In this document: piece after piece, positions 16,142 to 25,593 of the stretch
Position numbering within the stretch: position 1 is the stretch's first letter
How the letters are laid out: each line of letters opens with the position of its first letter
Origin: Microbacterium terricola
Lineage (GTDB): Bacteria; Actinomycetota; Actinomycetes; Actinomycetales; Microbacteriaceae
Length of the DNA: 64,000 nt
Assembly: GCF_027943945.1 (NCBI RefSeq)
Contig: NZ_AP027141.1
Location: 1,116,001-1,180,000 of the forward strand
Reading direction: 5' to 3'
Program-made: the position numbers and the translations under genes
The notes under the pieces: generated by a model
Databases searched by the model: none
What the model saw: only the letters and a program-made list of their open reading frames with translations
What the model was told of the DNA's origin: nothing

Positions 16142-17244
16142 GATCACTACTGACGGCGGCGGCGATCTCCCTGGCGTTCACCCTTCTGCTCACCCCGGTC
16201 ATCCTGCGGCTCTTCCGCCAGTGGGGCTGGGGTCAGATCATCCGCACCGAGGCCGACGGCAACGTCCCGGCCCACGAGGCCAAGCGCGGGACTCCGACGA
16301 TGGGCGGCGTGATCTTCATCGTCGCCACCGTGGTGGGCTACTTCGTCGGCACGTACGCGGGCGGATTCCCTCCCACCATCTCCGGCCTCCTGGTGCTGTG
16401 GATGATGGTCGGATTCGGCATCGTCGGCTTCATCGACGACTACATGAAGGTGCACCGCCAGCGCAGCCTCGGTCTCACCGGCTGGCGCAAGATCTTCGGT
16501 CAGGTGCTGGTCACCGTGCCATGGGCCATCGTCGCCCTGCAGTTCCCGAACCAGTACGACCAGACGCCCGCCTCGCCGTTCATCTCGGTGTTCCGCGACG
16601 TGCCTGCACTGTCGTTCATGGCCATCGGCGCCGCCGGCGTCCTCATCTACCTGCTCTGGATCACCTTCATCGGGGTGGCCTGGTCCAACAGCACCAACGT
16701 CACCGACGGTCTCGACGGGCTCGCGACCGGCATCGGCATCTTCACGATCGGGGCGCTCAGCCTCGTCACCTTCTGGCAGTACCAGCAGCGCTGCTACTCG
16801 GAGGCGCTGGTCGCCGCCTACCAGTCGGCCTGCTACGAGACGCGCGATCCGCTCGACCTCACGATCGTCGCCGCCGCGTTCGTCGGCGCGCTCATCGGGT
16901 TCCTGTGGTGGAACGCGCCGCGCGCGCAGATCTTCATGGGAGACGTCGGCTCGCTCGCCATCGGCGGGGTGATCGCCTCGATGTCGATCCTGTCGCGCAC
17001 GGAGATCCTCAGCATCCTCGTCGCCGGCGCCTTCATCATCGGCCCGGGTTCCGTCATCCTCCAGCGCGTGTACTTCCGGGCGACGCGCGGCAGACGCCTG
17101 TTCCTGAACAGTCCGTTCCACCATCACCTCGAGATGCGCGGGTGGCCGGAGGCGACGATCGTCGTGCGGATGTGGATCATCGCCGCGATCCTCGCCGTCA
17201 GCGGCGTCGGGCTCGCGTACGTCGAGTGGCTCTCGCGGACATGA
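16138..17244 (+). CDS. mraY: Phospho-N-acetylmuramoyl-pentapeptide transferase
   Basis: 368 residues, about ten membrane helices. It transfers phospho-MurNAc-pentapeptide to undecaprenyl phosphate, giving lipid I. Family motifs include KRGTPTMGG (about 47-55), the Asp pair in FIDDYMK, NVTDGLDGLATG near 189-200, GDVGSLAIGG and SPFHHHLE near the end. The GTG start overlaps the murF stop. The stop overlaps the ATG of murD (ATGA), continuing the chain of coupled genes. Confidence 0.96.
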   Translation: MRSLLTAAAISLAFTLLLTPVILRLFRQWGWGQIIRTEADGNVPAHEAKRGTPTMGGVIFIVATVVGYFVGTYAGGFPPTISGLLVLWMMVGFGIVGFIDDYMKVHRQRSLGLTGWRKIFGQVLVTVPWAIVALQFPNQYDQTPASPFISVFRDVPALSFMAIGAAGVLIYLLWITFIGVAWSNSTNVTDGLDGLATGIGIFTIGALSLVTFWQYQQRCYSEALVAAYQSACYETRDPLDLTIVAAAFVGALIGFLWWNAPRAQIFMGDVGSLAIGGVIASMSILSRTEILSILVAGAFIIGPGSVILQRVYFRATRGRRLFLNSPFHHHLEMRGWPEATIVVRMWIIAAILAVSGVGLAYVEWLSRT

Positions 17245-18788
17245 CCGCGCGGCTGGACGCCCTGACGAGCTGGCACGCCGACTGGAAGGGCCTGCGCGTC
17301 GCCGTGCTCGGGCTGTCGACCACCGGCTTCTCGGTCGCCGACACGCTCACCGAGCTCGGCGCCGAGGTGCTCGTCGTGACCGAGCGCGCCGACGAGGAGT
17401 ACGAGCGTCTGCTGCCGGTCATCGGCGCGCGCCTGTGGGTGGGGTCGCTCGCCGAGGTGCCCGCCGAGCTCGCCGAGTTCGCGCCGGAGGTCGTCGTGGC
17501 CTCGCCGGGGTTCCCGCCCCAGCATCCGCTGATCGAGTGGACGCAGCGGGAGGGCATCGCGCTGTGGGGAGACATCGAGCTGGCCTGGCGCGTGCGCGAC
17601 AAGGTCGTCCGCGCCGACGGCTCGCCTGCGGAGTGGATGCTAATCACCGGCACGAACGGGAAGACCACCACCACGCAGCTCACCGCCACCATGCTCGTCG
17701 CGGGCGGCCTGCGCGCGGCTCCGGTCGGCAACATCGGCACGCCGGTGCTCGACGCCGTGCGCGACCCCGCGGGGTTCGACGTGCTCGTCGTCGAGCTGTC
17801 CAGCCACCAGCTCTGGTACCTCGGCCTGCAGAGCGGGCCGCAGCCGGTGTCACCGCACGCCTCCGTCTGCCTCAACCTCGCCGACGACCACCTCGAATGG
17901 CACGGCTCCGCTGAGGCCTACCGAGCGGCGAAGGCCCACGTCTACGACCTCACCAGGGTCGCCTGCGTCTACAACAAGGCTGACGTCGCGACACGCGAGA
18001 TGGTCGAGGACGCCGATGTGGTCGATGGCGCGAGGGCGATCGGGTTCGACCTCGGCGTGCCGGGCCCGAGCGACCTGGGCGTCGTCGACGGGATCCTCGT
18101 CGACCGTGCCTTCCTCGAGGACCGCCGCACCAGCGCGCTCGAGCTGACGACCGTCGCCGACCTCGCTGCCCGGGGCCTCGCCGCCCCGCACGTGGTGGCC
18201 AACATCCTGGCCGCCGCGGCTCTCGCCCGCTCGCTGGACGTGCCGCCTCGGGCCATCCGCGAGGCGCTCGAGACGTTCCGCCTCGACCCGCACCGGATCG
18301 AGGTCGTCGCCGTGGCCGAGGGCGTGACGTGGGTCGACGACTCGAAGGCCACGAATCCGCACGCCGCCTCGTCCTCGCTGACCGCCTACCCCGGCGCGGT
18401 GTGGGTCGTCGGCGGGCTGCTCAAGGGCGTCGACATCTCCGAGCTGGTCGCGGGACGCGGGCGCACGGCCAAAGCGGCGATCGTCATCGGCGCCGACCGG
18501 ACCGAGGTCGTCGCGGCGTTCGCACGACACGCGCCGGCGGTGCCCGTCTTCGAGGTCGATGCCCCTGAGACTGAAGGGGTCATGGCACGGGTCGTCGAAC
18601 TGGCGGCAGGGATCGCGCGTGACGGGGACGTGGTCTTGCTCGCCCCCGCCGCAGCATCCTTCGACCAGTTCTCGTCCTACGCCGACCGCGGCACGCGCTT
18701 CGCGAGCGCGGTGAGGGAACGGATCGGGAGGACAGCCGGTGACGACGACCGACGCACCGACCCTCCGCCCCGCGAACCCGCAGGCTGA
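17241..18788 (+). CDS. murD: UDP-N-acetylmuramoyl-L-alanine--D-glutamate ligase
   Basis: 515 residues, slightly longer than usual. It adds D-glutamate to UDP-MurNAc-L-Ala. The ATP loop GTNGKTTTT spans G137-T145 with Lys 141; LSSHQL, DHLEWHG and DDSKATNP motifs are all present. The last residues (RTAGDDDRRTDPPPREPAG) are encoded in the 50 bases shared with the start of ftsW in another frame, so the tail is probably an outcome of that overlap and not part of the fold. Confidence 0.95.
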   Translation: MTARLDALTSWHADWKGLRVAVLGLSTTGFSVADTLTELGAEVLVVTERADEEYERLLPVIGARLWVGSLAEVPAELAEFAPEVVVASPGFPPQHPLIEWTQREGIALWGDIELAWRVRDKVVRADGSPAEWMLITGTNGKTTTTQLTATMLVAGGLRAAPVGNIGTPVLDAVRDPAGFDVLVVELSSHQLWYLGLQSGPQPVSPHASVCLNLADDHLEWHGSAEAYRAAKAHVYDLTRVACVYNKADVATREMVEDADVVDGARAIGFDLGVPGPSDLGVVDGILVDRAFLEDRRTSALELTTVADLAARGLAAPHVVANILAAAALARSLDVPPRAIREALETFRLDPHRIEVVAVAEGVTWVDDSKATNPHAASSSLTAYPGAVWVVGGLLKGVDISELVAGRGRTAKAAIVIGADRTEVVAAFARHAPAVPVFEVDAPETEGVMARVVELAAGIARDGDVVLLAPAAASFDQFSSYADRGTRFASAVRERIGRTAGDDDRRTDPPPREPAG

Positions 18789-19989
18789 GGCCCCCGCCCG
18801 GCGCGGCCTCGCCGCACGCGTCTCGCTCGGCGCCGTCTTCGCACCGGTGCCCAGCGAGTTCCTGCTGATCGCCTCGACGGCGCTCATGCTCACCGGGTTC
18901 GGGCTGGTGATGGTGCTGTCGGCGACGTCGGCCACCGCGACCGCCGCGGGGGAGCCGCCGTACGAGGACGTGCTGAAGCAGGCGGTGTTCGCCATGATCG
19001 GCATCCCGCTGATGTTCGTGGCCAGCCGGTTCCCGGTGTCGTTCTGGAAGAAGATCGCGTGGCCCGCCCTGATCGGGGCGACCCTGTTCCAGCTGCTCGT
19101 CTTCACGCCCCTCGGTGTGACCAACGACGGCAACCGCAACTGGATCACCATCGGCGGGTTCCAGGCGCAGCCGTCCGAGTTCCTCAAGCTCGCCCTCTGC
19201 CTCTGGATCGGCTACGTGCTGTTCCGCAAGCAGACGCTCCTCGCGCTCTGGCGGCACGTGTTCATCCCCCTCGTCCCCGTCTCCGCGCTCGTGATCGGCA
19301 CCGTGCTCGCCGGCCACGACCTCGGCACCGTGATCATCCTCGTGCTCATCGTGCTCGGCGCGCTGTTCTTCTCCGGGGTGAAGCTGCGCATCTTCCTGCT
19401 GCCGCTGATCGCGGCCGTCGGCATCCTCGGCGTGTTCGCCGTCACGAGCCCGAACCGCATGAAGCGCATCATGAGCTTCCTGAACCCGGACTGCCTCGCG
19501 GACTACCTGAACAGCTGCTACCAGCCGCTGCACGGCATCTGGGCCCTCGCGGGCGGCGGCATCTTCGGCCTGGGCCTCGGCAACTCGCGCGAGAAGTACG
19601 ACTGGCTGCCCGCCGCGTCGAACGACTACATCTTCGCGATCGTCGGCGAAGAGCTCGGCCTCATCGGGTGCATCGTGGTGCTCGCCCTGTTCACGCTGTT
19701 CACGGTGGGGGCGTTCCACGTCATCCGGAAGACGCCCGACCCGTTCGTGCGCATCGTCTCCGGCGGCATCATCGTCTGGATCGTCGGCCAGGCCCTCATC
19801 AACATCGGCGTCGTGCTGCGGGTGCTGCCGGTGCTGGGCGTGCCGCTGCCGTTCATGTCGCAGGGCGGCACGTCCCTCCTCTCGGTGCTCGTCGCCTGCG
19901 GCGCGCTGCTGTCGTTCGCCCGGACGCTGCCGGTCCGCGGCGGCATCCACCCGGTGCAGCAGCGGGTCGCGCCCCGCCAGGCGCGCTGA
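18739..19989 (+). CDS. ftsW: Septal SEDS peptidoglycan glycosyltransferase
   Basis: 416 residues, about ten membrane helices. FtsW polymerises lipid II at the septum in complex with FtsI. SEDS-family landmarks are NRNWI(T) near 134, QPSEFLKLA near 147, GHDLGT near 194 and PFMSQGGTSLL near 372. The GTG start lies 50 bases inside murD in another frame, preceded by GGAGGACAGCCG, a good ribosome site; no later in-frame start keeps the first helix better supported. The next gene, murG, has its own -10 box. Confidence 0.94.
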   Translation: MTTTDAPTLRPANPQAEAPARRGLAARVSLGAVFAPVPSEFLLIASTALMLTGFGLVMVLSATSATATAAGEPPYEDVLKQAVFAMIGIPLMFVASRFPVSFWKKIAWPALIGATLFQLLVFTPLGVTNDGNRNWITIGGFQAQPSEFLKLALCLWIGYVLFRKQTLLALWRHVFIPLVPVSALVIGTVLAGHDLGTVIILVLIVLGALFFSGVKLRIFLLPLIAAVGILGVFAVTSPNRMKRIMSFLNPDCLADYLNSCYQPLHGIWALAGGGIFGLGLGNSREKYDWLPAASNDYIFAIVGEELGLIGCIVVLALFTLFTVGAFHVIRKTPDPFVRIVSGGIIVWIVGQALINIGVVLRVLPVLGVPLPFMSQGGTSLLSVLVACGALLSFARTLPVRGGIHPVQQRVAPRQAR

Positions 19990-20023
19990 CACTGCCGCTG
20001 CCAGGACCACGGCGCCGCCCGGG

Positions 20024-20029
20024 TAGGGT
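20024..20029 (+). promoter_or_regulatory. -10 box for leaderless murG transcript
   Basis: TAGGGT, six bases (CGACGG) before the GTG at 20036. There is no ribosome site, so a start inside the cluster that is independent of ftsW is likely. Confidence 0.5.
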
Positions 20030-20035
20030 CGACGG

Positions 20036-21109
20036 GTGACGACCTACCTGCTCGCCGGCGGCGGGACCGCCGGACACGTCAACCCGCTGCTGGCTGTCGC
20101 CGACGGACTCCGCGCGCGCGACCCGGAGGCGAGCGTGCTCGTGCTCGGCACCGCCGAAGGCCTCGAGGCGCGGCTCGTGCCCGACCGCGGCTATGAGCTG
20201 CTGATCGTCGACAAGGTCCCGTTCCCGCGGCGACTGAACTCTGCTGCCGCGAAGTTCCCCGCCCGGTTCCGGGGCGCCATCGCGCAGGTGCGACGCCACA
20301 TTGCCGAGCACGGTGTCGATGTCGTCGTCGGGTTCGGCGGCTACGCGGCCGCGCCGGCCTACCTCGCCGCCCGGCGCGCGGGAGTGCCGTTCGTCGTGCA
20401 CGAGGCCAACGCCAAGCCGGGGCTCGCGAACGTGCTCGGGGCGCGCCGCGCGGCCCGCGTCGGCGTCGCCTTCGATGGCACGCCGCTGCGCCGTGGCGAG
20501 GTCGTCGGCATGCCGCTGCGCCGCGAGATCGTCGCGCTCGACCGCGAGGCCCTGCGCGCGGAGGCGGCGGCGCACTTCGGACTGGATGCGGGGCGCCCGA
20601 CCCTGCTCGTGTTCGGCGGATCCCTGGGGGCGCTGCGCCTGAACGTCGCATTCGGCGAGGCGTGGAGCGCCGTGCTCGAGGAGGGCTGGAACCTGCTGCA
20701 CGTCACCGGTGAGGCGTCCGACCTCACCGATCCCGAGGTGCCCGGCTACGCCCTGCGGCGCTACGTCGACCGGATGGACCTCGCCTTCGCCCTGGCCGAC
20801 CTCATCGTGTCCCGCTCGGGCGCGGCGACCGTCAGCGAGATCAGTGCGCTCGGCATCCCCGCCGTGTACGTGCCGTACGCGGTCGGCAACGGCGAGCAGG
20901 CCCTGAACGCCGCGTCCGCCGTCGACGCGGGCGCCGCGATCCTCATCCCCGACGCCGAGTTCACCGGCGACCGGGTGCGCAGCGACGTCGTCCCGCTGCT
21001 CGCGGACGAGGCCAGGCGCGCCGCCATGACGGCGGCAGCAGCATCCGTCGGCACGCGCACAGGCACCGAGAACGTGATCGCGCTCATCGACGGAGCCCTC
21101 GGCCGCTGA
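20036..21109 (+). CDS. murG: UDP-GlcNAc:lipid I N-acetylglucosaminyltransferase
   Basis: 357 residues. It converts lipid I to lipid II at the inner membrane face. The N-terminal glycine loop GGGTAGHVNP is at 8-17, GFGGYAAAPAYLAA near 101 and HEANAKPGLAN near 122 mark the acceptor domain, and SRSGAATVSEISALGIP plus PYAVGNGEQALNA (about 260-305) form the UDP-GlcNAc site. GTG start six bases after TAGGGT. murC follows after 56 bases with its own -10 box. Confidence 0.95.
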   Translation: MTTYLLAGGGTAGHVNPLLAVADGLRARDPEASVLVLGTAEGLEARLVPDRGYELLIVDKVPFPRRLNSAAAKFPARFRGAIAQVRRHIAEHGVDVVVGFGGYAAAPAYLAARRAGVPFVVHEANAKPGLANVLGARRAARVGVAFDGTPLRRGEVVGMPLRREIVALDREALRAEAAAHFGLDAGRPTLLVFGGSLGALRLNVAFGEAWSAVLEEGWNLLHVTGEASDLTDPEVPGYALRRYVDRMDLAFALADLIVSRSGAATVSEISALGIPAVYVPYAVGNGEQALNAASAVDAGAAILIPDAEFTGDRVRSDVVPLLADEARRAAMTAAAASVGTRTGTENVIALIDGALGR

Positions 21110-21150
21110 GCGCGGGCGCGGCGCAGAGCCGTCGCGCAGGAGGGCCGACC

Positions 21151-21156
21151 TAGACT
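21151..21156 (+). promoter_or_regulatory. -10 box upstream of murC
   Basis: TAGACT, nine bases before the ATG at 21166. No clear ribosome site lies between them, so the mRNA would be leaderless or nearly so. Confidence 0.45.
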
Positions 21157-21165
21157 TGACGGGTC

Positions 21166-22560
21166 ATGATCAGACCCGACCTGAGCCTTCCCATCCCCGA
21201 GCACATCGAGGCCGCGCACTTCATCGGCATCGGCGGCTCCGGCATGTCGGGGCTCGCCCGCATGTTCCTCGCGCGGGGCATCCGCGTGTCGGGATCCGAC
21301 CGCGCCGACAGCCAGGCGCTGCGCGATCTCGCGGACCTCGGTGCGCGCGTGCACGTCGGACACGACGCCGCCAATCTCGGCGACGCCGACACGGTCATCC
21401 ACACCGGCGCGATCTGGCCGGAGAACCCCGAGTTCGTCCTCGCCAAGGAGCGCGGGCTGCCGGTGATCCACCGTTCCCAGGCGCTGCACTGGCTGATCGG
21501 CGGACGCCGGCTCGTCTCGGTCGCCGGTGCGCACGGCAAGACGACGTCGACCGGCATGATCGTCACCGCGCTGCAGGCGCAGGGCGTCGACCCCACGTTC
21601 GTGAACGGGGGAGTGATCGCCCAGCTCGGCGTCTCCAGCGGGACGGGTTCCGACGAGCTCTTCGTCATCGAGGCGGACGAGTCGGACGGCACCTTCCTGC
21701 TCTACGACACCTCGATCGCGCTCATCACGAACGTCGACCCCGACCACCTCGACCACTGGGGCAGCGCCGACGCGTTCTACGACGGCTTCGCGACCTTCGC
21801 GAACAAGGCCCGCGAAGCGGTCGTCATCTCGGCCGACGACCCCGGCGCGCGGATCGTCGCCGAGCGGATCACGCACGACCGCGTGATGACCTTCGGAGAG
21901 TCGGATGCTGCGGACGTGCGCCTCTCGCAGGTGCGCACCGATGGGCCGGTCGCCTTCACCCTCACCCACGACGGCCGCGCGGTCGAGGGGCGACTGCAGG
22001 TGCCGGGCGCCCACAACGCGGTCAACGCCGCGGGCGTCGTGGCGGTCCTGCTCACCCTCGGCCACGACCTGGAGAGCGCCGTGCGCGCCGTCGAGGGCTT
22101 CACCGGCACCGTGCGGCGCTTCGAGCTGCACGGCGTCGCACACGGCGTCAGCGTCTTCGACGACTACGCGCACCACCCGACCGAGGTCGAGGCGGCGCTG
22201 TCCGCCGCCCGCACGGTCGTCGGCGAGGGACGCATCATCGCGCTGCACCAGCCGCACACCTACTCGCGCACCCAGCACATGTACCGCGAGTTCGCGGAGG
22301 TGCTCGAGCGCAACGCCGACCACACCGTCGTGCTGGACGTGTACGGCGCCCGTGAAGACCCGGTGCCCGGCGTCACCGGCGCGCTGGTCAGCGGCGCCTT
22401 CGCCGACCCCGCGCACGTGCACTACGTGCCCGACTGGCAGCAGGCGGCCGAGTACACCGCCGCCGTCGCCGAAGAGGGCGACTACGTCATCACCCTCGGC
22501 TGCGGCAACGTCTACCTGATCATCCCGCAGGTCCTCGAGGCGCTGGCGGCGCGGACGTAG
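21166..22560 (+). CDS. murC: UDP-N-acetylmuramate--L-alanine ligase
   Basis: 464 residues. It adds the first amino acid of the stem peptide. [16 protein letters not shown] (about 17-32) is the UDP-binding start of MurC; the ATP loop [11 protein letters not shown] has Lys 125; EADESDGTF and DDYAHHPTE are conserved. The stop TAG is one base before the ATG of ftsQ, so translation is coupled. No murB or ddl gene is next to it in this cluster. Confidence 0.95.
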   Translation: MIRPDLSLPIPEHIEAAHFIGIGGSGMSGLARMFLARGIRVSGSDRADSQALRDLADLGARVHVGHDAANLGDADTVIHTGAIWPENPEFVLAKERGLPVIHRSQALHWLIGGRRLVSVAGAHGKTTSTGMIVTALQAQGVDPTFVNGGVIAQLGVSSGTGSDELFVIEADESDGTFLLYDTSIALITNVDPDHLDHWGSADAFYDGFATFANKAREAVVISADDPGARIVAERITHDRVMTFGESDAADVRLSQVRTDGPVAFTLTHDGRAVEGRLQVPGAHNAVNAAGVVAVLLTLGHDLESAVRAVEGFTGTVRRFELHGVAHGVSVFDDYAHHPTEVEAALSAARTVVGEGRIIALHQPHTYSRTQHMYREFAEVLERNADHTVVLDVYGAREDPVPGVTGALVSGAFADPAHVHYVPDWQQAAEYTAAVAEEGDYVITLGCGNVYLIIPQVLEALAART

Positions 22561-22561
22561 C

Positions 22562-23533
22562 ATGCGCCGGCCCTCGCCCCTGCCCCCGCCGGTCTCCCGG
22601 CCGACCGCGGCGCTCGACGAGCCGGCCGACGAGCCGGCAGAGCCGGCCGGCTTCCTCGCGCCGTCACGGAAGGTGGCCGACGGACTGCGGGGCGACGACC
22701 CGATCGAAGAGCGCGAGCCCGCGATCGACGCAGATCAGGACGAGACGGCGGATGCCGCATCCGCCCCGCCTGTGCGCCTCCGCGACGTGTGGGGCGCCGC
22801 CTGGGCGCGCCGGCGCGCACTGCGGGCGGAGGTGCGGCGGTTCACGGCTCGGCAGCGCCGCCGTCGCCTCATCTGGATCGGGGTCGCCGGCTCGCTCGTG
22901 ATCCTCGCGCTGATCACCCTCGGCGCCGCCTACAGCCCGCTGTTCGCGGTCGAGCGGATCACGGTCGCCGGAGCGAAGCAGCTCGATGCCGCCGACGTCG
23001 AGGCCGCACTCGCCGGCCAGATGGGCACCCCGCTGCCGCTGGTGGACGAGAGCGCCGTCAAGGCGGCGCTGGTCACCTTCCCGCTTGTGGAGACGTACAC
23101 CCTGGAGGCGCGGCCGCCGCACGACCTCGTGGTGCGGATCGTGGAGCGCACACCGATCGGCGTGATCAAGAGCGCCGCCGGCTACACGCTCGTCGACGCG
23201 GCCGGAGTCGCCCTCTCGACCACCCAGGAGCCCGAGGCCGGCAGTCCGCTGCTCCGGGTCACCGGTGGCGTCGACTCGCCGGCGTTCGCCGCAGTCGGGC
23301 AGGTCATGCGCTCGCTGCCGTCGTCGATCCGCAAGCAGGTGACCGGCATCAGGGCCTCGACGCCCGACGACGTCACCCTGAGGCTCGGCGGCACCCGGAC
23401 GGACGTGGTGTGGGGGAGCGCGGAGGACTCCGCCACGAAGGCCGTCGTCCTCGCCAAGGCGATGAAGGCGCGGTCGCCCGAATCGGTCAGCGCGTACGAC
23501 GTCTCGTCGCCCGAAGCCGTCGTCATCCGCTGA
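22562..23533 (+). CDS. ftsQ: Cell division protein FtsQ/DivIB
   Basis: 323 residues. A long Pro/Glu/Asp-rich cytoplasmic part (about 1-95) ends in the basic RRFTARQRRRR, followed by one membrane helix (about 102-121) and a POTRA domain that begins with LFAVERITVAGAKQLDAADV (about 128-195), then the beta domain. FtsQ links the divisome core to FtsL/FtsB. It sits in its normal place between murC and ftsZ; the 181-base gap to ftsZ holds two palindromes. Confidence 0.9.
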   Translation: MRRPSPLPPPVSRPTAALDEPADEPAEPAGFLAPSRKVADGLRGDDPIEEREPAIDADQDETADAASAPPVRLRDVWGAAWARRRALRAEVRRFTARQRRRRLIWIGVAGSLVILALITLGAAYSPLFAVERITVAGAKQLDAADVEAALAGQMGTPLPLVDESAVKAALVTFPLVETYTLEARPPHDLVVRIVERTPIGVIKSAAGYTLVDAAGVALSTTQEPEAGSPLLRVTGGVDSPAFAAVGQVMRSLPSSIRKQVTGIRASTPDDVTLRLGGTRTDVVWGSAEDSATKAVVLAKAMKARSPESVSAYDVSSPEAVVIR

Positions 23534-23637
23534 CCTTCAACCCGTCCTCGAAGGCTGAGGCCGATTCCGGCGCGGATGCGGCGACACGCCCACCGCGCTG
23601 CATCCCGGTCGACGTGCGCGTTCTACTTTCGAGTCAG

Positions 23638-23658
23638 GAATTGCATACCGAGCAATTC
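23638..23658 (+). promoter_or_regulatory. Inverted repeat upstream of ftsZ (outer)
   Basis: GAATTGC, seven bases, GCAATTC: a perfect 7-bp inverted repeat in an AT-rich island about 57-77 bases before ftsZ. It could be a protein site or part of the ftsZ promoter. Confidence 0.45.
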
Positions 23659-23662
23659 TTTA

Positions 23663-23679
23663 AACCTCTAGTAGAGGTT
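23663..23679 (+). promoter_or_regulatory. Palindrome upstream of ftsZ, possible MerR-type (FtsR) operator
   Basis: AACCTCTA-G-TAGAGGTT is a perfect 8-bp inverted repeat centred about 44 bases before the ftsZ ATG. A MerR-family activator, FtsR, is known to bind a palindrome in the ftsZ promoter of Corynebacterium glutamicum; the form here fits such a protein, but the match is an inference. Confidence 0.5.
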
Positions 23680-23714
23680 CAAGGTTTGGTTCGGACGAGA
23701 CGGAGAACAAGGGC

Positions 23715-24860
23715 ATGAGCCAGAACCAGAACTACCTCGCAGTGATCAAGGTGGTCGGAGTCGGTGGCGGCGGCGTGAACGCCGTGAACCGGATGATCGA
23801 GCTGGGGCTGCGCGGAGTCGAGTTCATCGCGATCAACACCGATGCGCAGGCGCTGCTGATGAGCGACGCCGACGTCAAGCTCGACGTCGGGCGTGAGCTC
23901 ACCCGCGGGCTCGGCGCGGGCGCCGACCCCGAGGTCGGGCGACGCGCGGCCGAAGACCACGCTGAGGAGATCGAAGAGGCCCTGCGCGGCGCCGACATGG
24001 TCTTCGTCACGGCGGGCGAGGGCGGCGGCACGGGCACCGGAGGTGCTCCGGTCGTGGCCAAGATCGCGAAGTCGATCGGTGCGCTCACCATCGGTGTCGT
24101 CACCAAGCCCTTCTCGTTCGAGGGCCGCCGCCGGCAGAGCCAGGCCGAGACCGGCGTGGGCAAGCTGAAGGAAGAGGTCGACACCCTCATCGTGGTGCCG
24201 AACGACCGTCTCCTCGAGATCAGCGACCGCGGCATCTCGATGATCGAGGCGTTCGCCACCGCAGACCAGGTGCTCCTCGCCGGTGTACAGGGCATCACCG
24301 ACCTGATCACGACGCCCGGTCTGATCAACCTCGACTTCGCCGACGTGAAGTCGGTCATGCAGGGTGCGGGCTCGGCGCTCATGGGCATCGGGTCGGCGCG
24401 CGGCGCCGACCGCGCGATCAAGGCCGCGGAGCTCGCGGTCGAATCGCCGCTGCTGGAAGCCTCGATCGAGGGCGCCCACGGCGTGCTCCTGTCGATCCAG
24501 GGCGGGTCGAACCTCGGCATCTTCGAGATCAACGACGCCGCGCAGCTGGTGAAGGAGGCCGCGCACCCCGAGGCCAACATCATCTTCGGCACGGTCATCG
24601 ACGACACCCTCGGCGACGAGGTGCGCGTCACGGTCATCGCCGCCGGCTTCGACGGTGGCGAGCCTGCTCTGCGCATCGAACCAGTGGCCGCCCGCGTGGC
24701 AGCGCCTCCCGTGCTCCCGGTGACGCCGGCCGCGGATGCCGCCAAGGAGCTCTCCGCAGACGAGCGCGAGCCCGAGAAGGTCTCGGTCTCCGTCCCCGAC
24801 ACGAGCTACGACTCGGCGTTCGGCGACGACGACCTCGACATCCCGGACTTCCTCAAGTAA
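23715..24860 (+). CDS. ftsZ: Cell division GTPase FtsZ
   Basis: 381 residues. The tubulin-like GTPase makes the Z ring. Near the N-terminus [19 protein letters not shown] binds nucleotide, and the tubulin signature GGGTGTG is at 103-109. After the core (to about 315) comes a short Ala/Pro/Glu-rich linker and the C-terminal peptide [11 protein letters not shown], the site used by SepF and other partners. The ATG follows GACGGAGAACAAGGGC. It has its own 180-base upstream region, so it is likely to be transcribed both from the cluster and from a local promoter. Confidence 0.97.
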   Translation: MSQNQNYLAVIKVVGVGGGGVNAVNRMIELGLRGVEFIAINTDAQALLMSDADVKLDVGRELTRGLGAGADPEVGRRAAEDHAEEIEEALRGADMVFVTAGEGGGTGTGGAPVVAKIAKSIGALTIGVVTKPFSFEGRRRQSQAETGVGKLKEEVDTLIVVPNDRLLEISDRGISMIEAFATADQVLLAGVQGITDLITTPGLINLDFADVKSVMQGAGSALMGIGSARGADRAIKAAELAVESPLLEASIEGAHGVLLSIQGGSNLGIFEINDAAQLVKEAAHPEANIIFGTVIDDTLGDEVRVTVIAAGFDGGEPALRIEPVAARVAAPPVLPVTPAADAAKELSADEREPEKVSVSVPDTSYDSAFGDDDLDIPDFLK

Positions 24861-24863
24861 TCG

Positions 24864-25559
24864 ATGGATGCTGATCCTGCCGACGCGCTCGCCGACCGTC
24901 TCTCCGAGGTCGACGAGCGCATCGCGCAGGCCGCGCGTGCGGCGGGGCGCGACCCCGCCGCACTCACGCGCATCGTGGTGACGAAGTTCCACCCCGCGTC
25001 CCTCGTCGATGAGCTCGCCGCCCTCGGCGTGCGCGATGTCGGCGAGAACCGGCAGCAGGAGCTCACCGCGAAGATCGCGGAGCTCGGCCCTCGTGCCGAC
25101 CTCACCTGGCATTTCATCGGGCAGGTTCAGACCAAGAAGGCCCGGGCGGTGCGCGCCGGTGCGTCCGTCGTGCACTCGCTCGACCGCATCCGCCTCGCGG
25201 ACGCGCTCGATGCGGCCGCCGACGACACGGTGCTCGACGTGCTGCTCCAGGTGAACCTCACCGACGACCCCGCCCGCGGGGGCGTCACCCCCGCAGACCT
25301 TGCGGCGCTGGCCGAGCACGCCGCCGGGCTGACCACGCTGCGTGTCCGCGGCGTGATGGCCGTCGCGCCCCTCGGCGAGCACCCGGCGTCCGCCTTCGCG
25401 CGGCTCGCCGGTCACGCCGCGACCGTGCGCGCCACCGTGCCGGATGCCACCTGGATCTCCGCGGGGATGACCGCGGATTTCGCCGAGGCGATCGCCGCGG
25501 GCGCGACACACCTGCGCATCGGCTCGGCAATCACGGGCCCGAGGCCCCTGCACGGTTAG
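24864..25559 (+). CDS. YggS/PLPBP-family pyridoxal-phosphate homeostasis protein
   Basis: 231 residues. A single-domain PLP-binding TIM-barrel protein. The PLP lysine is in RIVVTKFHP (Lys 36); [14 protein letters not shown] and [13 protein letters not shown] are family motifs, as are [23 protein letters not shown] at the end. Members control free PLP and affect amino-acid pools. It starts 3 bases after the ftsZ stop, the usual actinobacterial position between ftsZ and sepF. Confidence 0.92.
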   Translation: MDADPADALADRLSEVDERIAQAARAAGRDPAALTRIVVTKFHPASLVDELAALGVRDVGENRQQELTAKIAELGPRADLTWHFIGQVQTKKARAVRAGASVVHSLDRIRLADALDAAADDTVLDVLLQVNLTDDPARGGVTPADLAALAEHAAGLTTLRVRGVMAVAPLGEHPASAFARLAGHAATVRATVPDATWISAGMTADFAEAIAAGATHLRIGSAITGPRPLHG

Positions 25560-25562
25560 CCT
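25557..25562 (+). promoter_or_regulatory. -10 box upstream of sepF, containing the yggS stop
   Basis: TAGCCT; its first three bases are the TAG stop of the preceding gene. A leader of about 25 bases with GGAGG leads to the sepF ATG. Confidence 0.4.
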
Positions 25563-25593
25563 CGGAAGAGCAGAGCGAACCACGGAGGATGCG

